Assembly: GCF_003724155.1 (NCBI RefSeq)
Contig: NZ_RJJQ01000001.1
Location: 416,020 to 480,019, forward strand
Length of the DNA stretch: 64,000 bases
Direction of reading: 5' to 3'
Source: Flexivirga caeni
Lineage (GTDB): Bacteria > Actinomycetota > Actinomycetes > Actinomycetales > Dermatophilaceae
Shown here one piece after another: positions 24,484 to 33,787 of this stretch. The notes beneath the pieces were generated by a model. That model searched no databases and was not told the DNA's origin. It saw only the letters and a program-made list of their open reading frames with translations. Position 1 is the stretch's first letter. Each line of letters opens with the position of its first letter. A program made the position numbers and the translations under genes.

Positions 24484-26658
24484 ATGTTCCGACGGTGGCT
24501 GGCATGGGTGGTGGGCCTCTCGGTCGTCGCCGTGGCCGGGTCGTTTCTGATCTCCTACCTGACCCAGTGGCCGGCGGCCAAGGCGATTCAGCAGCCCGGA
24601 CCGATCATCGTGATCAGCGAACCCGCGCTCGCCTGGGATCAGGTCAGCCCCGAACGCACGCCCAACCTGTGGCGGCTCGCCCGTGACGGCGCATCCGGGT
24701 CGCTGACGACACGCAGCCTCAGTTCGCACAGCTGCGACTACCAGTCGTGGCTGACGTTCGGCGCTGCGAAACGCACGAGCTACGGCCCGGTCGTTGCGAT
24801 GACGCCGCCCGGCAAGCGGCCGGCTCGGTGCCCGGGACCGCCATACCCCGCCCTGCTGGCCGCGACGCCGGCCACGGGCGCCGGAGCGCCGGCGATCTAC
24901 ACCAACTGGGCCAAGCTGCGCACTCGCACGCTGTCCCGCTCGGTCCCGGCCGACCCGTCCAATCTCACGACCCGGCTGACCCGGGCCGGCCAGTGCATCA
25001 CCGCAGCCGGTCGCTACGCGCCACTGGCTGCGGCCACCTCGACCGGGCGCGTCGAGCACTACGTCGCCGACCCGTCCACCGTCGACCTGACCTCGTGCCC
25101 GGTCACCTTCGTCAGCCTGGCGAAGCGAGACGATGCGCAACTTGGCCGGCTGCTCGCCCGGGCTCCCGCCGACGCGACCATCGTCGTCGCCGGCTTTGCG
25201 GACGGCAAAGGTCCCGAGTTGCTGCACACGGTTGTCGTGAGCGGCCCGGGCGTGCCGCACGGACTGCTCACGTCATACTCCACCCAGCAGCCGGGGGTCG
25301 TGCAGCTCACCGACCTGAGCGCATTCGTGCTGGCCCGGCTCGGCGCCGCTGCACCGCAGCTACCCGAGGGCCGTTCCCCGATGGTGCAGCCTCGCCCGAC
25401 CGGCACCAGCGCGATCACCGACGCGTCGATGGTCGCCATGCAGCTGCAGGTCGAGCACGCCCTGTCCGGTGACTTCCTCACTCGCTATGTCGTGACGATG
25501 GCGGTGCTGCTCGGCGCCGGCGGCGTGTGGTGGCTGGTCCGGCGGCGGCGCGCCCGCGCCGGCCAGCCGGTCGGATCGGGAACGCTGCTGCGGTGGTTCG
25601 TCAGCGGGTCGGCCGCACTCACCGCCTCGATGCCGGTCAGCACTTGGCTGATCGGACTGGTCCCGTGGTGGAACGCGGCCAATCCGCGGACCGCCCTCGC
25701 CTGGGGCATCGTCGGCTTCGCTGCGCTGATCGCGGCGCTCGCCCTGCTGGGCCCGTGGCGCCGCCACCCGGTCGGACCGCCGGTCTTCGTGGCGACGGTG
25801 ACGCTGTCGGTGCTGTTGCTGGACGTCATACACGGCACGCCATTGCAGTTCGTGTCGGTCATGGGCCTGCAGCCGGTGTATGGCGGGCGCTTCTACGGCA
25901 TGGGGAACGTCGGCGACTCGCTCATGGCGACGTCGGCACTGCTCATCGCCGCGCTGCTCGCCGGTGTGCTGCGCGGCAAGGGAAACCCCAGGCTCGCAGC
26001 AGCCACCGTCATCCTGATCGGCCTGGCTACGCTGGTGATCGACGGCACCCCGACGTGGGGCGCGGACGGCGGCGGGCCGCTGGCGATGTTCCCGGCGTTC
26101 GCCTACCTCGCGCTGAACGCGGGCGGGCTGGCGCTGACCTGGCGGCGCGCGGCGCTCATCTGCGGCACCGCGGTCGGCGTGGTCGGCGTCTTCGCGGTAC
26201 TCGACTATCTACGACCGCCGAAATACCGCACGCATCTGGGCGATTTCGTCGCCCAGATTCGCTGGCACCGTAACTTCTCCGGCCTCGAGCCGATCGTGAC
26301 CGCCAACTGGAACATGCTCAGCAGCAACGTCTTGACCGCGATCGTGCCGCTGATCCTGCTGCTGTCGTTCGCCGTGATGCTCACCCCGAACCACTGGCCC
26401 GGACGATTGCTGATGCCACTGGTCAGGCGGGTGCCGTTGCTCGGCGAGGGCATCGCGGCCATCGTGGTCTTCTGGTTCATCGGCTTCGTCAGCAACGACT
26501 CCGGCGTGTCGATCCCGCCCACCGGATTGCTGCTGCTCGCACCGCTGCTCATCGTGCTGGCGGCCTCGCCGACGGCCACGCCATACATCCGGGAGCGGCT
26601 ACGCGGCACGCTGGCGCATCCCCGCACGCGGGAGGATCCGGCAGCCGACTCGGAGTAA
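24484..26658 (+). CDS. Large membrane protein with alkaline-phosphatase-like extracellular domain
   Basis: A 724-residue protein with an N-terminal membrane helix (residues 8-28) and an extracytoplasmic domain to about residue 330. That domain has the layout of alkaline-phosphatase-superfamily proteins (VISEPALAWDQV, TPNLWRLARDGASGSLTTRS). About ten membrane helices follow from residue 338. Between helices lies the striking motif YGGRFYGMGN near residue 467. Related actinobacterial proteins are uncharacterised. The domain order recalls lipid-linked phosphoethanolamine or teichoic-type transferases, but the metal ligands are not convincingly complete, so activity is uncertain. Confidence 0.75.
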   Translation: MFRRWLAWVVGLSVVAVAGSFLISYLTQWPAAKAIQQPGPIIVISEPALAWDQVSPERTPNLWRLARDGASGSLTTRSLSSHSCDYQSWLTFGAAKRTSYGPVVAMTPPGKRPARCPGPPYPALLAATPATGAGAPAIYTNWAKLRTRTLSRSVPADPSNLTTRLTRAGQCITAAGRYAPLAAATSTGRVEHYVADPSTVDLTSCPVTFVSLAKRDDAQLGRLLARAPADATIVVAGFADGKGPELLHTVVVSGPGVPHGLLTSYSTQQPGVVQLTDLSAFVLARLGAAAPQLPEGRSPMVQPRPTGTSAITDASMVAMQLQVEHALSGDFLTRYVVTMAVLLGAGGVWWLVRRRRARAGQPVGSGTLLRWFVSGSAALTASMPVSTWLIGLVPWWNAANPRTALAWGIVGFAALIAALALLGPWRRHPVGPPVFVATVTLSVLLLDVIHGTPLQFVSVMGLQPVYGGRFYGMGNVGDSLMATSALLIAALLAGVLRGKGNPRLAAATVILIGLATLVIDGTPTWGADGGGPLAMFPAFAYLALNAGGLALTWRRAALICGTAVGVVGVFAVLDYLRPPKYRTHLGDFVAQIRWHRNFSGLEPIVTANWNMLSSNVLTAIVPLILLLSFAVMLTPNHWPGRLLMPLVRRVPLLGEGIAAIVVFWFIGFVSNDSGVSIPPTGLLLLAPLLIVLAASPTATPYIRERLRGTLAHPRTREDPAADSE

Positions 26659-26675
26659 GCATTCCGATCCGGGGT

Positions 26676-26721
26676 CCCCGCGAAGTATCGCAGCGACGAA
26701 GGAGCGGAGAACTTCGTGGGG
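26676..26721. terminator. Bidirectional hairpin between convergent genes
   Basis: CCCCGCGAAGT (26676-26686) pairs with ACTTCGTGGGG (26711-26721) with one mismatch, between the stops of the membrane protein and DUF5926 genes. Confidence 0.5.
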
Positions 26722-26722
26722 T

Positions 26723-27586
26723 TTAGCGAATCGTGATCTGCCGCGACACCAGGCCGGCGCGGGCCCGGCGTTCGGCGTCGGTCAGGGCATCGCCGGCACG
26801 CACCGACGCGAGGGCCTCATCGAAGCGGCTGGCGAGTGCCCCCATCCCCTCGTCGTATGACGCAGCGTCGCTCCCCGGGTCAACCTCCCAGACCGGCACC
26901 AGCAGTCCGCAGGTGCGGAACGCGCCGAGCAGCCGGCCGTCGCTCAGACCGTCGCTGCCGGCAGCGTGCAATCGGGCGAGCGCGGCTGTCGCCTCGTCCT
27001 CCGCGTGCGGCAAAACCCAACGGACGTAAGTGCGTTCGCCGATCTTGCACCAGTATGCCGAGGGCGTCGACGGCAGCGCTTCGGTCGGAGAGATCGCGGC
27101 GTTTGCCTGCTCCAGGGACGCGGCGACCGAGTCGTCGAGCGCGTCCTGCTCGACCCAGAAGTCGAACCCGTCATGCAACTGCGGCTCGATCGCCTCGTCG
27201 GTGACCAGATCCTGCAGCCGCGGCGTCTCGGCGGTCACCGGCGGCGTCGTGGGCAGCGGCGTACCGGGCTCGGACTGCAGGGTGGCGATCAGGGCCGCCG
27301 CCAGGTCACGCGACAGGTCGCCCGAGCCGCCGCCGGACTGCGTGGCGACGAAACGCTCGCCGTCGGCGCGGTGCAGGCCGGCCCAGGCGAGGGGAAGCAC
27401 CGTTGCAACAGTTGCCGCGTGCTCGGCTCCGTCATACGTGAAGGTGAGGCGTGCGGTGGCGGCCGGCAGCAACTCCCGCATGGCGACCCAGCCGGTCTCG
27501 CCGGGCAACCCGTCGAACGGCCTGGCGGCAAACGGAACTCGCGCCGGCTTCTGATGAGCGCCCTTGCGGCGCGATGCCTTACCCAT
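26723..27586 (-). CDS. DUF5926-family protein
   Basis: A 287-residue protein starting MGKASRRKGAHQK, a basic N-terminus typical of this actinobacterial family. The body alternates short strands and helices with no membrane segment. Conserved-looking points are FDGLPGETGWVAMRELLPAAT near residue 24 and YWCKIGERTYVRWVLPH near residue 180. Its function is not known. It is convergent with the membrane protein gene upstream in map order and lies downstream of the S58 peptidase gene on the same strand. Confidence 0.75.
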   Translation of the reverse strand: MGKASRRKGAHQKPARVPFAARPFDGLPGETGWVAMRELLPAATARLTFTYDGAEHAATVATVLPLAWAGLHRADGERFVATQSGGGSGDLSRDLAAALIATLQSEPGTPLPTTPPVTAETPRLQDLVTDEAIEPQLHDGFDFWVEQDALDDSVAASLEQANAAISPTEALPSTPSAYWCKIGERTYVRWVLPHAEDEATAALARLHAAGSDGLSDGRLLGAFRTCGLLVPVWEVDPGSDAASYDEGMGALASRFDEALASVRAGDALTDAERRARAGLVSRQITIR

Positions 27587-27625
27587 AAGGGTCCACCTTA
27601 CGCACGACGAGCCCGCCCGAGACCT

Positions 27626-27645
27626 CGACCGTCGAAGGTTAGGTA
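27626..27645. repeat. Dispersed CGACCGTCG-NN-GGTTA element, copy 2
   Basis: The near-palindromic core TCGACCGTCGA is followed by AGGTTAGGTA. Related copies lie at 24140-24159 and 44023-44042. This copy overlaps the stop codon of the S58 peptidase gene on the minus strand. Confidence 0.6.
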
Positions 27646-28499
27646 TGCACCGTGCCGCGGATCGCGTCTGTCACGGCCGCGAGGGCGAGCAGCCGGATGA
27701 CGTCGACGGGCGCGTCGATCCGGCCGGTCGCAGCGGCGACGAAGGCGTCCCCGTCGAAACGCGTGTGCGGCGGGGTGATCGTGCGGGCCAGCCCGTCGTG
27801 CGCGCCCTGCGCGACGATGCGGCAGCCGGTCTTGTCCAGCCGGGCGTTCGTGGCGACCAGCCCGATCGTGGTGTGCGTACGGTCCGCGCCGAAGACCTGC
27901 TGCAACCGCTCCGCCGAGGCGAGATCGACATCCACGGATCCCAGGTCGACGTCGCCGAAAGCGTTGAGCACCACCAGTGCCCACACCACGACATCGCCCA
28001 GCTGCCGGGTCGCGACGCGCACGCCGCCGGGCTGGGCGCCGTCCGGGCCGCGCCAATGGCTGACGTAGGCGCCGGTGCCCGCACCGACCTGCCCGGTCGC
28101 CGGGTCGTCGGCTGCTGCGGCAAGTGCCGCGGCATACCCCTGCTCGGGGCCGGGACGGACGTCGGCGGCGCCGACGGCCAGGTCGAAGAGGCCGAGCGCG
28201 GGCACGATCGGGACCGCCCCGCCCGGCGTGGGAACGCCACGGCCGAGTTCCTCCATGCGCCGCATCACCCCGTCGGCAGCCGCGAGCCCGAACGCCGAAC
28301 CGCCGGTGAGCAGCAGCGCGTCGATGCTGCTCACCGTCTTGTCGGGTTCGAGCGGAGTCAGCTCGCGGGCAGCCGGGGCTCCGCCCCTGCACTCGTATGA
28401 CGCGACAGTCCCAGGCGGGAATTCGACCACGGTGCAACCGGTTCGGGACGTTGCGTCGGTCCAGTGCCCGACCTTCACTCCGTCGACGGGGATCGGCAC
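27639..28499 (-). CDS. P1/S58-family peptidase (NylC/DmpA superfamily)
   Basis: A 286-residue N-terminal-nucleophile type hydrolase, read from GTG 28499 (VPIPVDGVKVGHW, the usual opening). Family features are LLTGGSAFGLAAADG near residue 65 and VGAGTGAYVSHW near residue 130. A Thr-rich segment THTTIGLVATN near residue 220 fits the self-cleavage site and Thr nucleophile of NylC-type members. It should cleave itself into two chains and act on amides or small peptides. A longer same-frame reading is rejected because it overlaps the RsbW-like gene. Confidence 0.85.
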   Translation of the reverse strand: MPIPVDGVKVGHWTDATSRTGCTVVEFPPGTVASYECRGGAPAARELTPLEPDKTVSSIDALLLTGGSAFGLAAADGVMRRMEELGRGVPTPGGAVPIVPALGLFDLAVGAADVRPGPEQGYAAALAAAADDPATGQVGAGTGAYVSHWRGPDGAQPGGVRVATRQLGDVVVWALVVLNAFGDVDLGSVDVDLASAERLQQVFGADRTHTTIGLVATNARLDKTGCRIVAQGAHDGLARTITPPHTRFDGDAFVAAATGRIDAPVDVIRLLALAAVTDAIRGTVHT

Positions 28500-28515
28500 G
28501 AGGGTCCGTCCGCTC

Positions 28516-28953
28516 TCAGATCCGGCGCCGGGAGGCGCCACCGAGGGCCGCCCACACCATGGTGTGGCCGTCGTCGTCCGAGACTCCCCACTCATAGGCG
28601 AGCGAGCGCACGATGCGCAGCCCCCGGCCGCTCGGCGCCCAGTCGGCCTGTGGTTTCGGCTTCGGCTGTTTGCCCGAACCGCCATCGGTCACTTCGATTT
28701 CGACCCGTGGCGGGCGAGCGCGCCATCGCGCGCGGACCGTGCCGTCCGGCATCGGCCGCCCGTGCAGGATCGCGTTCGCGACGAGTTCGGCGACCACCGT
28801 CTCGGCCTCCTCGACGACGGATTCGGGCAGGTCGCCGGCGTGGAGATCCGCGACGATCTCGGCGCGGACTTGCGGCACCGAGTCGATGGTCCACGGCAGC
28901 CGGACCGTTCGCACCCAGGGATCGGCCTTCTTCTCACTCACGCCCGACATCAT
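28516..28953 (-). CDS. RsbW-like anti-sigma ATP-binding protein (HATPase_c)
   Basis: A 145-residue stand-alone HATPase domain. The N-box is VVAELVANAILHG (residues about 53-65), G1 is VTDGGSG and G2 is PSGRGLRIVRSLA. This is the form of anti-sigma or serine kinase regulators in actinobacteria, which switch partners by phosphorylating anti-sigma antagonists. No STAS-domain partner is nearby. It is encoded 16 bp upstream of the S58 peptidase gene, apparently in one operon. Confidence 0.85.
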   Translation of the reverse strand: MMSGVSEKKADPWVRTVRLPWTIDSVPQVRAEIVADLHAGDLPESVVEEAETVVAELVANAILHGRPMPDGTVRARWRARPPRVEIEVTDGGSGKQPKPKPQADWAPSGRGLRIVRSLAYEWGVSDDDGHTMVWAALGGASRRRI

Positions 28954-28993
28954 GCCCGACCGGTGTCACCTCTCGGCATCGGCTTGCTTGACG

Positions 28994-29818
28994 TCACCGG
29001 TCGGCATACGCGTCGTCCACCATCTGCCGGGCAAGACCGGGACGGTTGGAGATGATCGCATCGACACCCAGCCGCAGGCACAGCTCGATGTCCGGCTCTG
29101 CGTCGACGGTCCACACATGCACCTGGTGGCCGTAATGATGTTGCCGCGCAACGAATTCCGGGTTGCGCCGGATGATCCCCAGCCACGGTCCCACGATGGC
29201 GACATTGGGCGGCAGCCCGTCCCGGAAGAGGGGCGAGGTGCTCACCTCGATCAGCTGCACCCGTTGCAGATGCGGCGCCAGCCTGGCAATCCGCTGGATG
29301 GCCATGGAGGAGAAGGACATCACCCGCACGACGGGCTTGTCCGGCGCAGGCCGCAACAAGTCGAACTCGGCCAGCACGTCGACGAGCCGGCGCTCGACCT
29401 CCCCGGCATACCGGGTGGGGTGCTTGGTCTCGATGACCAGGTCGGGCTTGCGTTCGCTGGCAAGAGCCGAGCGGATCAGCTGCCGCAGCGTGAGGATCTT
29501 GGCGTGATGCCGGTCCGGCTGCTCGGCGTCGCCGGCATGGGCGACTTTCCAGCTGCCCCAGTCCATTCCCTCCAGTTGCGCGAGCTCCAGTGCGGAGACC
29601 ACGCCGCGGCCGTCGGAGGTGCGGTTGACCCGGCGGTCATGCACGCAGACCAGGTGCCGGTCGGCGGTCAGCCGCACGTCGCATTCGAGGCCGTCGGCGC
29701 CTTCGGCGATGGCTCGCTCGTAGGCACCGAGGGTGTGTTCGGGGTTGTCGTGACTGGAGCCGCGGTGAGCGATGACCTTGGGCGGGCCGCCACCGAGCGG
29801 TGAGCCGATTGTGCGCAC
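28994..29818 (-). CDS. Glycerophosphodiester phosphodiesterase
   Basis: A 274-residue GDPD-fold enzyme that releases glycerol-3-phosphate from deacylated phospholipids. The motif set is HRGSSHDNPEHT at the start, the metal-binding GLECDVRLTAD with Glu and Asp, and HD in VCVHDRRVNRTSDG. A later E-x-K pair, VIETKHP, is also present. The start is GTG 29818; longer readings run antisense to murE. No signal peptide is seen, so it is cytoplasmic. Confidence 0.92.
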   Translation of the reverse strand: MRTIGSPLGGGPPKVIAHRGSSHDNPEHTLGAYERAIAEGADGLECDVRLTADRHLVCVHDRRVNRTSDGRGVVSALELAQLEGMDWGSWKVAHAGDAEQPDRHHAKILTLRQLIRSALASERKPDLVIETKHPTRYAGEVERRLVDVLAEFDLLRPAPDKPVVRVMSFSSMAIQRIARLAPHLQRVQLIEVSTSPLFRDGLPPNVAIVGPWLGIIRRNPEFVARQHHYGHQVHVWTVDAEPDIELCLRLGVDAIISNRPGLARQMVDDAYADR

Positions 29819-29901
29819 GGGAACATCGTTGCAGGGTCGTTGCCGGACGCGTCGGCGACCCGCGGAAAGAGTCGTCCGGCGCCGCGGATCGCGGCACCCG
29901 G

Positions 29902-31350
29902 TCAGCGAGCGGCGAGCAGTTCGGTCACCACGGTGGCGTCGTGGAAGGGGACGTCCCCGGACGCGAGGTGCTGCACCCGCTCGTGCCCCTTCCCTGCGAC
30001 GACCACGACGTCGCCGGGACGCGCCTCGCGCAGCGCGGTGTCGATCGCCTCGCGCCGGTCGGGCACGACACGGGTGTTGGCCGGGTCGGCGCCCGCCAGC
30101 ACTTCGCTGGCGATGTCCTGTGCGTCCTCGTAATAGGTGTCGTCGGTGGTGATGATGGCGACGTCCGCGAGCTCGGACGCGACAGCGCCCATCTTCGGCC
30201 GCTTGTCGCGATCGCGCGCACCCGCCGCGCCATACACGCACAGCACGCGGCCGTCCCCCGCGACCTCGCGCGCGACCTCGAGCACCGCGCGCAGTCCGAC
30301 GTCGGTGTGTGCGTAGTCGACGACGACCTCGAACCCGCGCTCGAACGCAGCTGGGACGCGCTCGAATCGCCCTGGCACTTGGCCCATTTCGAGCACCGCG
30401 CGGGTGAGCACGTCCGGCGTCATGCCCATCTCGAGCGCGATGCCGGCCGCCCCGGCGACGTTGTGTACGTTGTAGCCGCCGAGCAGCGGCATACGCACGG
30501 CGAGCGAGCCGTGTCCGGGCGTCACCAGGTCGAAGACGGTGCCGGCGCCGTCGCGGCGCTCGTGCTCGATGCGATAGTCGGCGTTCGCGTCGGTGCCGAA
30601 CGTCAGCGTGCCGTCGATCTCGCGGGCCAGCCGGGCGCCCCACGCGTCGTCGGCGTTGGCGAGCTTGGGCCCAGCCGTCCATTCGAAGAGCTTCCGCTTG
30701 GTGCGGTAGTAGTTCTCCATGGTGCCGTGCAGATCGAGGTGATCTCGGGTCAGATTGGTGAAAATAGCTGCGGCATAACATGTTCCGTCAACTCGATGCA
30801 GATGTATGCCGTGTGAGCTGGTCTCGAGCACCACGTGCTGCACACCGGCATCGCGCATCCGCGCGAGGTTCGCCTGGACACTGGTCGCCTCGCCCGTGGT
30901 GCGCACCGCCAGCTCGTGCTCGGAGCCGACGATGACCTCCGCGGTCGTCATCAGGCCGGTGGCCGCCTCGCCATACGCAGCGCTGAGGATCGCGTGCAGC
31001 ACGTATGACGTGGTGGTCTTCCCGTTGGTCCCGGTCACGCCATAGACGGTCAGGTCGTCCGAGGGATGCCCGGCCAGCTCGGTCGCCAGCGCCGCGAGCG
31101 CGATGCGGTCGCTAGGCACCACCGCGGTCGGAACCCCGGGAACTGGCTGTTCGGCGACGATCAGCGTCGCCCCGCGCTCCAGCGCCTGCGGCACGAAGTC
31201 GGCGCCGCGTGACGTGAATCCGTTGATGGCGACGAACGCCCCGCCGGGCACGACGGTGCGGGAGTCGTGCGTGACGGCGACGATCGGCCCCGCCAGCGGG
31301 GGCACCTCGACGCCCAGCACGCGGGCGACGCTCTCCTGGTCCAACGGCAT
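29902..31350 (-). CDS. murE: MurE-like Mur ligase lacking the DNPR motif
   Basis: A 482-residue Mur ligase that should add the third residue to UDP-MurNAc-L-Ala-D-Glu. It has the P-loop GTNGKTT (residues 107-113), the N-terminal THDSR uridine-binding site, HRVDGTCYAAAIFTNLTRDHLDLHGT in the central domain, and the C-terminal AGKGHE. Where meso-diaminopimelate-adding enzymes carry DNPR, residues 403-409 read DDTYYED. It may add L-lysine or another residue, or be a paralogue with another job. It lies outside any division/cell-wall cluster. The ATG at 31350 gives the normal opening; an upstream GTG at 31395 is possible. Confidence 0.85.
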   Translation of the reverse strand: MPLDQESVARVLGVEVPPLAGPIVAVTHDSRTVVPGGAFVAINGFTSRGADFVPQALERGATLIVAEQPVPGVPTAVVPSDRIALAALATELAGHPSDDLTVYGVTGTNGKTTTSYVLHAILSAAYGEAATGLMTTAEVIVGSEHELAVRTTGEATSVQANLARMRDAGVQHVVLETSSHGIHLHRVDGTCYAAAIFTNLTRDHLDLHGTMENYYRTKRKLFEWTAGPKLANADDAWGARLAREIDGTLTFGTDANADYRIEHERRDGAGTVFDLVTPGHGSLAVRMPLLGGYNVHNVAGAAGIALEMGMTPDVLTRAVLEMGQVPGRFERVPAAFERGFEVVVDYAHTDVGLRAVLEVAREVAGDGRVLCVYGAAGARDRDKRPKMGAVASELADVAIITTDDTYYEDAQDIASEVLAGADPANTRVVPDRREAIDTALREARPGDVVVVAGKGHERVQHLASGDVPFHDATVVTELLAAR

Positions 31351-31650
31351 CGCAGGAGCGTATCGGGGACCGTTCCACCAGTCTCGCTCCGGCACACCGG
31401 GAGCCGGCAGTCGATGTGCTTCGCTAGGGTCATCTAGTTATTTCCGAAGATATCCACATAGTCGCCGATCGCCACCTGGCGGCGCGCACCCGGTGATCGA
31501 TCCGGGTGAAGGTCACGAAGCAGTCTCACCGGCCTTCTCGATGGCCGGATCGGCCGCTGATCGTGTCAGACTCGGGCGGTACGACGATGAGCAGGCGCGG
31601 GCAGCACCACCCGGCAGCTGCACCGCCACCAGGAAAGACGACGCACCCAG
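31351..31650. other. 300-bp divergent spacer
   Basis: Lies between murE (minus) and the 700-residue protein gene (plus). It contains a locally AT-rich stretch (31430-31460) that probably carries one of the promoters, and a GCC-rich inverted pair near 31530-31550. I see no gene. Confidence 0.4.
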
Positions 31651-33753
31651 ATGACCGAGCCTGATCACGACCTCCCGGCACGCCCGGCGTTCGTGCTCCG
31701 CGTGCGGGCGGGCGCATCGGGTGCCGAGACCGGCTGGCTGGACGACGAGCAGGTGATTCCGCCTCCGGGCGTCAGCATCCACCGGGCGCTGATCCGTGCG
31801 GCGCGCAGCCGCGCGGACCGCACTCAGCCGGGCAGCACGATCCGGGTGATGGGGGTGACTCCGGACGGCGCGGTCTTCCATCTGGGCATCGGCCCCGACG
31901 GCGCCGCCTGGGAGGTGCCCCCACCGCAGCAGGACGATCCGCAATCCGTGCCCGACGAAATCTCGCACGTCGCGCAGTTGCAGGAGCGGGACGGCCGGCT
32001 GGTTGGCCTCGTCGACGACGAGCCGGTGCCGCTCGTGCCGGGCGAGGACCCTTACGAGCAGTTGCTGCACGAGGCGCGCCGCCGCGCGGACCGGTATGCC
32101 GCCGGGCGCACCGTCCGGGTGCTCGGCCGCACTCCGGATGGCAGGGAGTGGCAGATCGCACTGGCCGCCGACGGCACGCAGAGCATCCTGCCGCCGCCCG
32201 AGTCGTCGCAGCCGCCCGCACCAACGGAGACCGCGGCCGCCCCGGCGCCTGCAGCTGTCAACGCGTTCCGCCCGGTCGATCCGGCAGCAGTGGCGAAGGC
32301 CGAGGAGGCTGGCGAAGCGGCACCGCCGGTCGCCGACGAGCCGGCGCCACAGGCGGCATACGCCGAGCCCGACGACGAGGAGGCTCCGACTGCCGACGTG
32401 CCGGAACCCGCGGCACGCACAGCTGCCATGAGCACCCTGACCGACGACCTCGGCCGCCCGATCCGGACAACCACTCGTGCCTCGGTGCTGCCGGTGTATG
32501 ACGCTGCCCCACCTGCACCGGCGACCGCCACGGCAGGATCCGCCCCGGCATACGACCAGGGCGAGCCGGGCAGCCTGTCACGCCGGCGGCTGCTGCTCGG
32601 GGGCGCCGGCGTGGTCGTGCTCGCGGGCGCGGCGACCGCAGGGTACGTGACGCTGCGCGGCAACAGCAGCACTCCGAAGTCATCGCCGACCGCTGCCACG
32701 GGGTCGCCGCTGCCGGACGGCTTGCAGCCGCCGGCGGGACTGCCCGCGAGTTATCTCTGGTTGGTGGTCAATCTCTCCGACATCGCGCCGCGCCTGGCGG
32801 TGACGGGCTCGCAGCTGATCTGCACGGTTGACAACGACACGACCGGAGGCACCCAGCTGGTGTCGCTGGATGCCACGAGCGGCAAGGCGCAGTGGAAGGC
32901 CGACCTGCCACTCGACGCGATCCTCGCGGGGGGTCCGACGCTGTGCCCGATCGATGGCTCCACCTCTATCCTGCTGGTCAGCCAGAACCAGATCATGGCC
33001 TACCCGCTGGGCGGTGGAGACCCGAAAACGTGGCCGTTACAACACAATTGGAACGCCCCAATCACACCGAGCGGGGTGATCGTGACCAAGCCGGGAGACC
33101 CGGAGAATGCGTACGTCCTGCTCCACGACACCCTGACCCGGCGGGCCGTCGAGAAAGGCACCAATCCCGTGGCCGTGCTGCGCGACGGCACCGTGGTGAC
33201 GACCGACTTGCACGGTCACGTGTGGCTGTCGGCCGACGGGACGAAGGCGCCGAAGCCGACCACCCTGCAGGCGCCGAAGGGGACTGTTCCGGGGACCTTC
33301 GTCGCTGCCACCCAGAACCAGCTGATCACCGCGTTCGTGCCGCGTGACCGGCCGACCGCCTCGATGCTGCGGTCGTTCAGCCTGCCCGATCTCACCCCGC
33401 GGATGACCACGGCCGCCATCGAACCTGCGGTCTTCCCGAGCACCTTCATGCTCGCGCCGGACGAGAGCTGGGCGGTCGGCAGCAACACCTGGATCAACAT
33501 GGCCACCGGCGATACCCGGCTGATCACCGCTCGCTGGTCGCCCATCGCGATCTCGGCGCACAACACCTGGAGCAAGTCCGGGGAGAGCATCCTCACCGCG
33601 GACGACACGGGCAAATATCTCGGCCCCGCGAAGGAGACCGGCGGCCAGGTGATCGTCCCCCGCGGCGGCACCGCGCAGCTCGCCTTCTGCGCCGGCTCGG
33701 TCGCCAATGAGACGACCCTGTATGCCGTGCCCGTCACGCCGTCTGCGGAGTGA
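31651..33753 (+). CDS. 700-residue single-span protein with duplicated N-terminal domain and propeller-like extracellular part
   Basis: I do not recognise this protein. Residues about 10-90 and 108-190 are two copies of one domain, each with a xDDE start, a helix rich in R and A (IRAARSRADR, LHEARRRADR), then VRVLGRTPDGREW or its counterpart. A Pro/Ala/Glu-rich linker (190-305) leads to one membrane helix at about 312-333 after SRRRLLLGG. The C-terminal 360 residues look like a beta-propeller or PQQ-repeat-like fold (QLVSLDATSGKAQWKADL, TTDLHGHVWLSADG). It probably links a cytoplasmic sensing or docking domain to the cell surface. The gene stands alone with its own promoter. Confidence 0.7.
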   Translation: MTEPDHDLPARPAFVLRVRAGASGAETGWLDDEQVIPPPGVSIHRALIRAARSRADRTQPGSTIRVMGVTPDGAVFHLGIGPDGAAWEVPPPQQDDPQSVPDEISHVAQLQERDGRLVGLVDDEPVPLVPGEDPYEQLLHEARRRADRYAAGRTVRVLGRTPDGREWQIALAADGTQSILPPPESSQPPAPTETAAAPAPAAVNAFRPVDPAAVAKAEEAGEAAPPVADEPAPQAAYAEPDDEEAPTADVPEPAARTAAMSTLTDDLGRPIRTTTRASVLPVYDAAPPAPATATAGSAPAYDQGEPGSLSRRRLLLGGAGVVVLAGAATAGYVTLRGNSSTPKSSPTAATGSPLPDGLQPPAGLPASYLWLVVNLSDIAPRLAVTGSQLICTVDNDTTGGTQLVSLDATSGKAQWKADLPLDAILAGGPTLCPIDGSTSILLVSQNQIMAYPLGGGDPKTWPLQHNWNAPITPSGVIVTKPGDPENAYVLLHDTLTRRAVEKGTNPVAVLRDGTVVTTDLHGHVWLSADGTKAPKPTTLQAPKGTVPGTFVAATQNQLITAFVPRDRPTASMLRSFSLPDLTPRMTTAAIEPAVFPSTFMLAPDESWAVGSNTWINMATGDTRLITARWSPIAISAHNTWSKSGESILTADDTGKYLGPAKETGGQVIVPRGGTAQLAFCAGSVANETTLYAVPVTPSAE

Positions 33754-33787
33754 CGGGCTGGGTTGTCGAACGGCCGGCGTTCGAGCG

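Noticed and set aside
24166..25260. 364-residue minus-strand frame across the repeat spacer
   Set aside because: Its N-terminal half is antisense to the membrane protein gene and the rest translates the 23-bp repeats.
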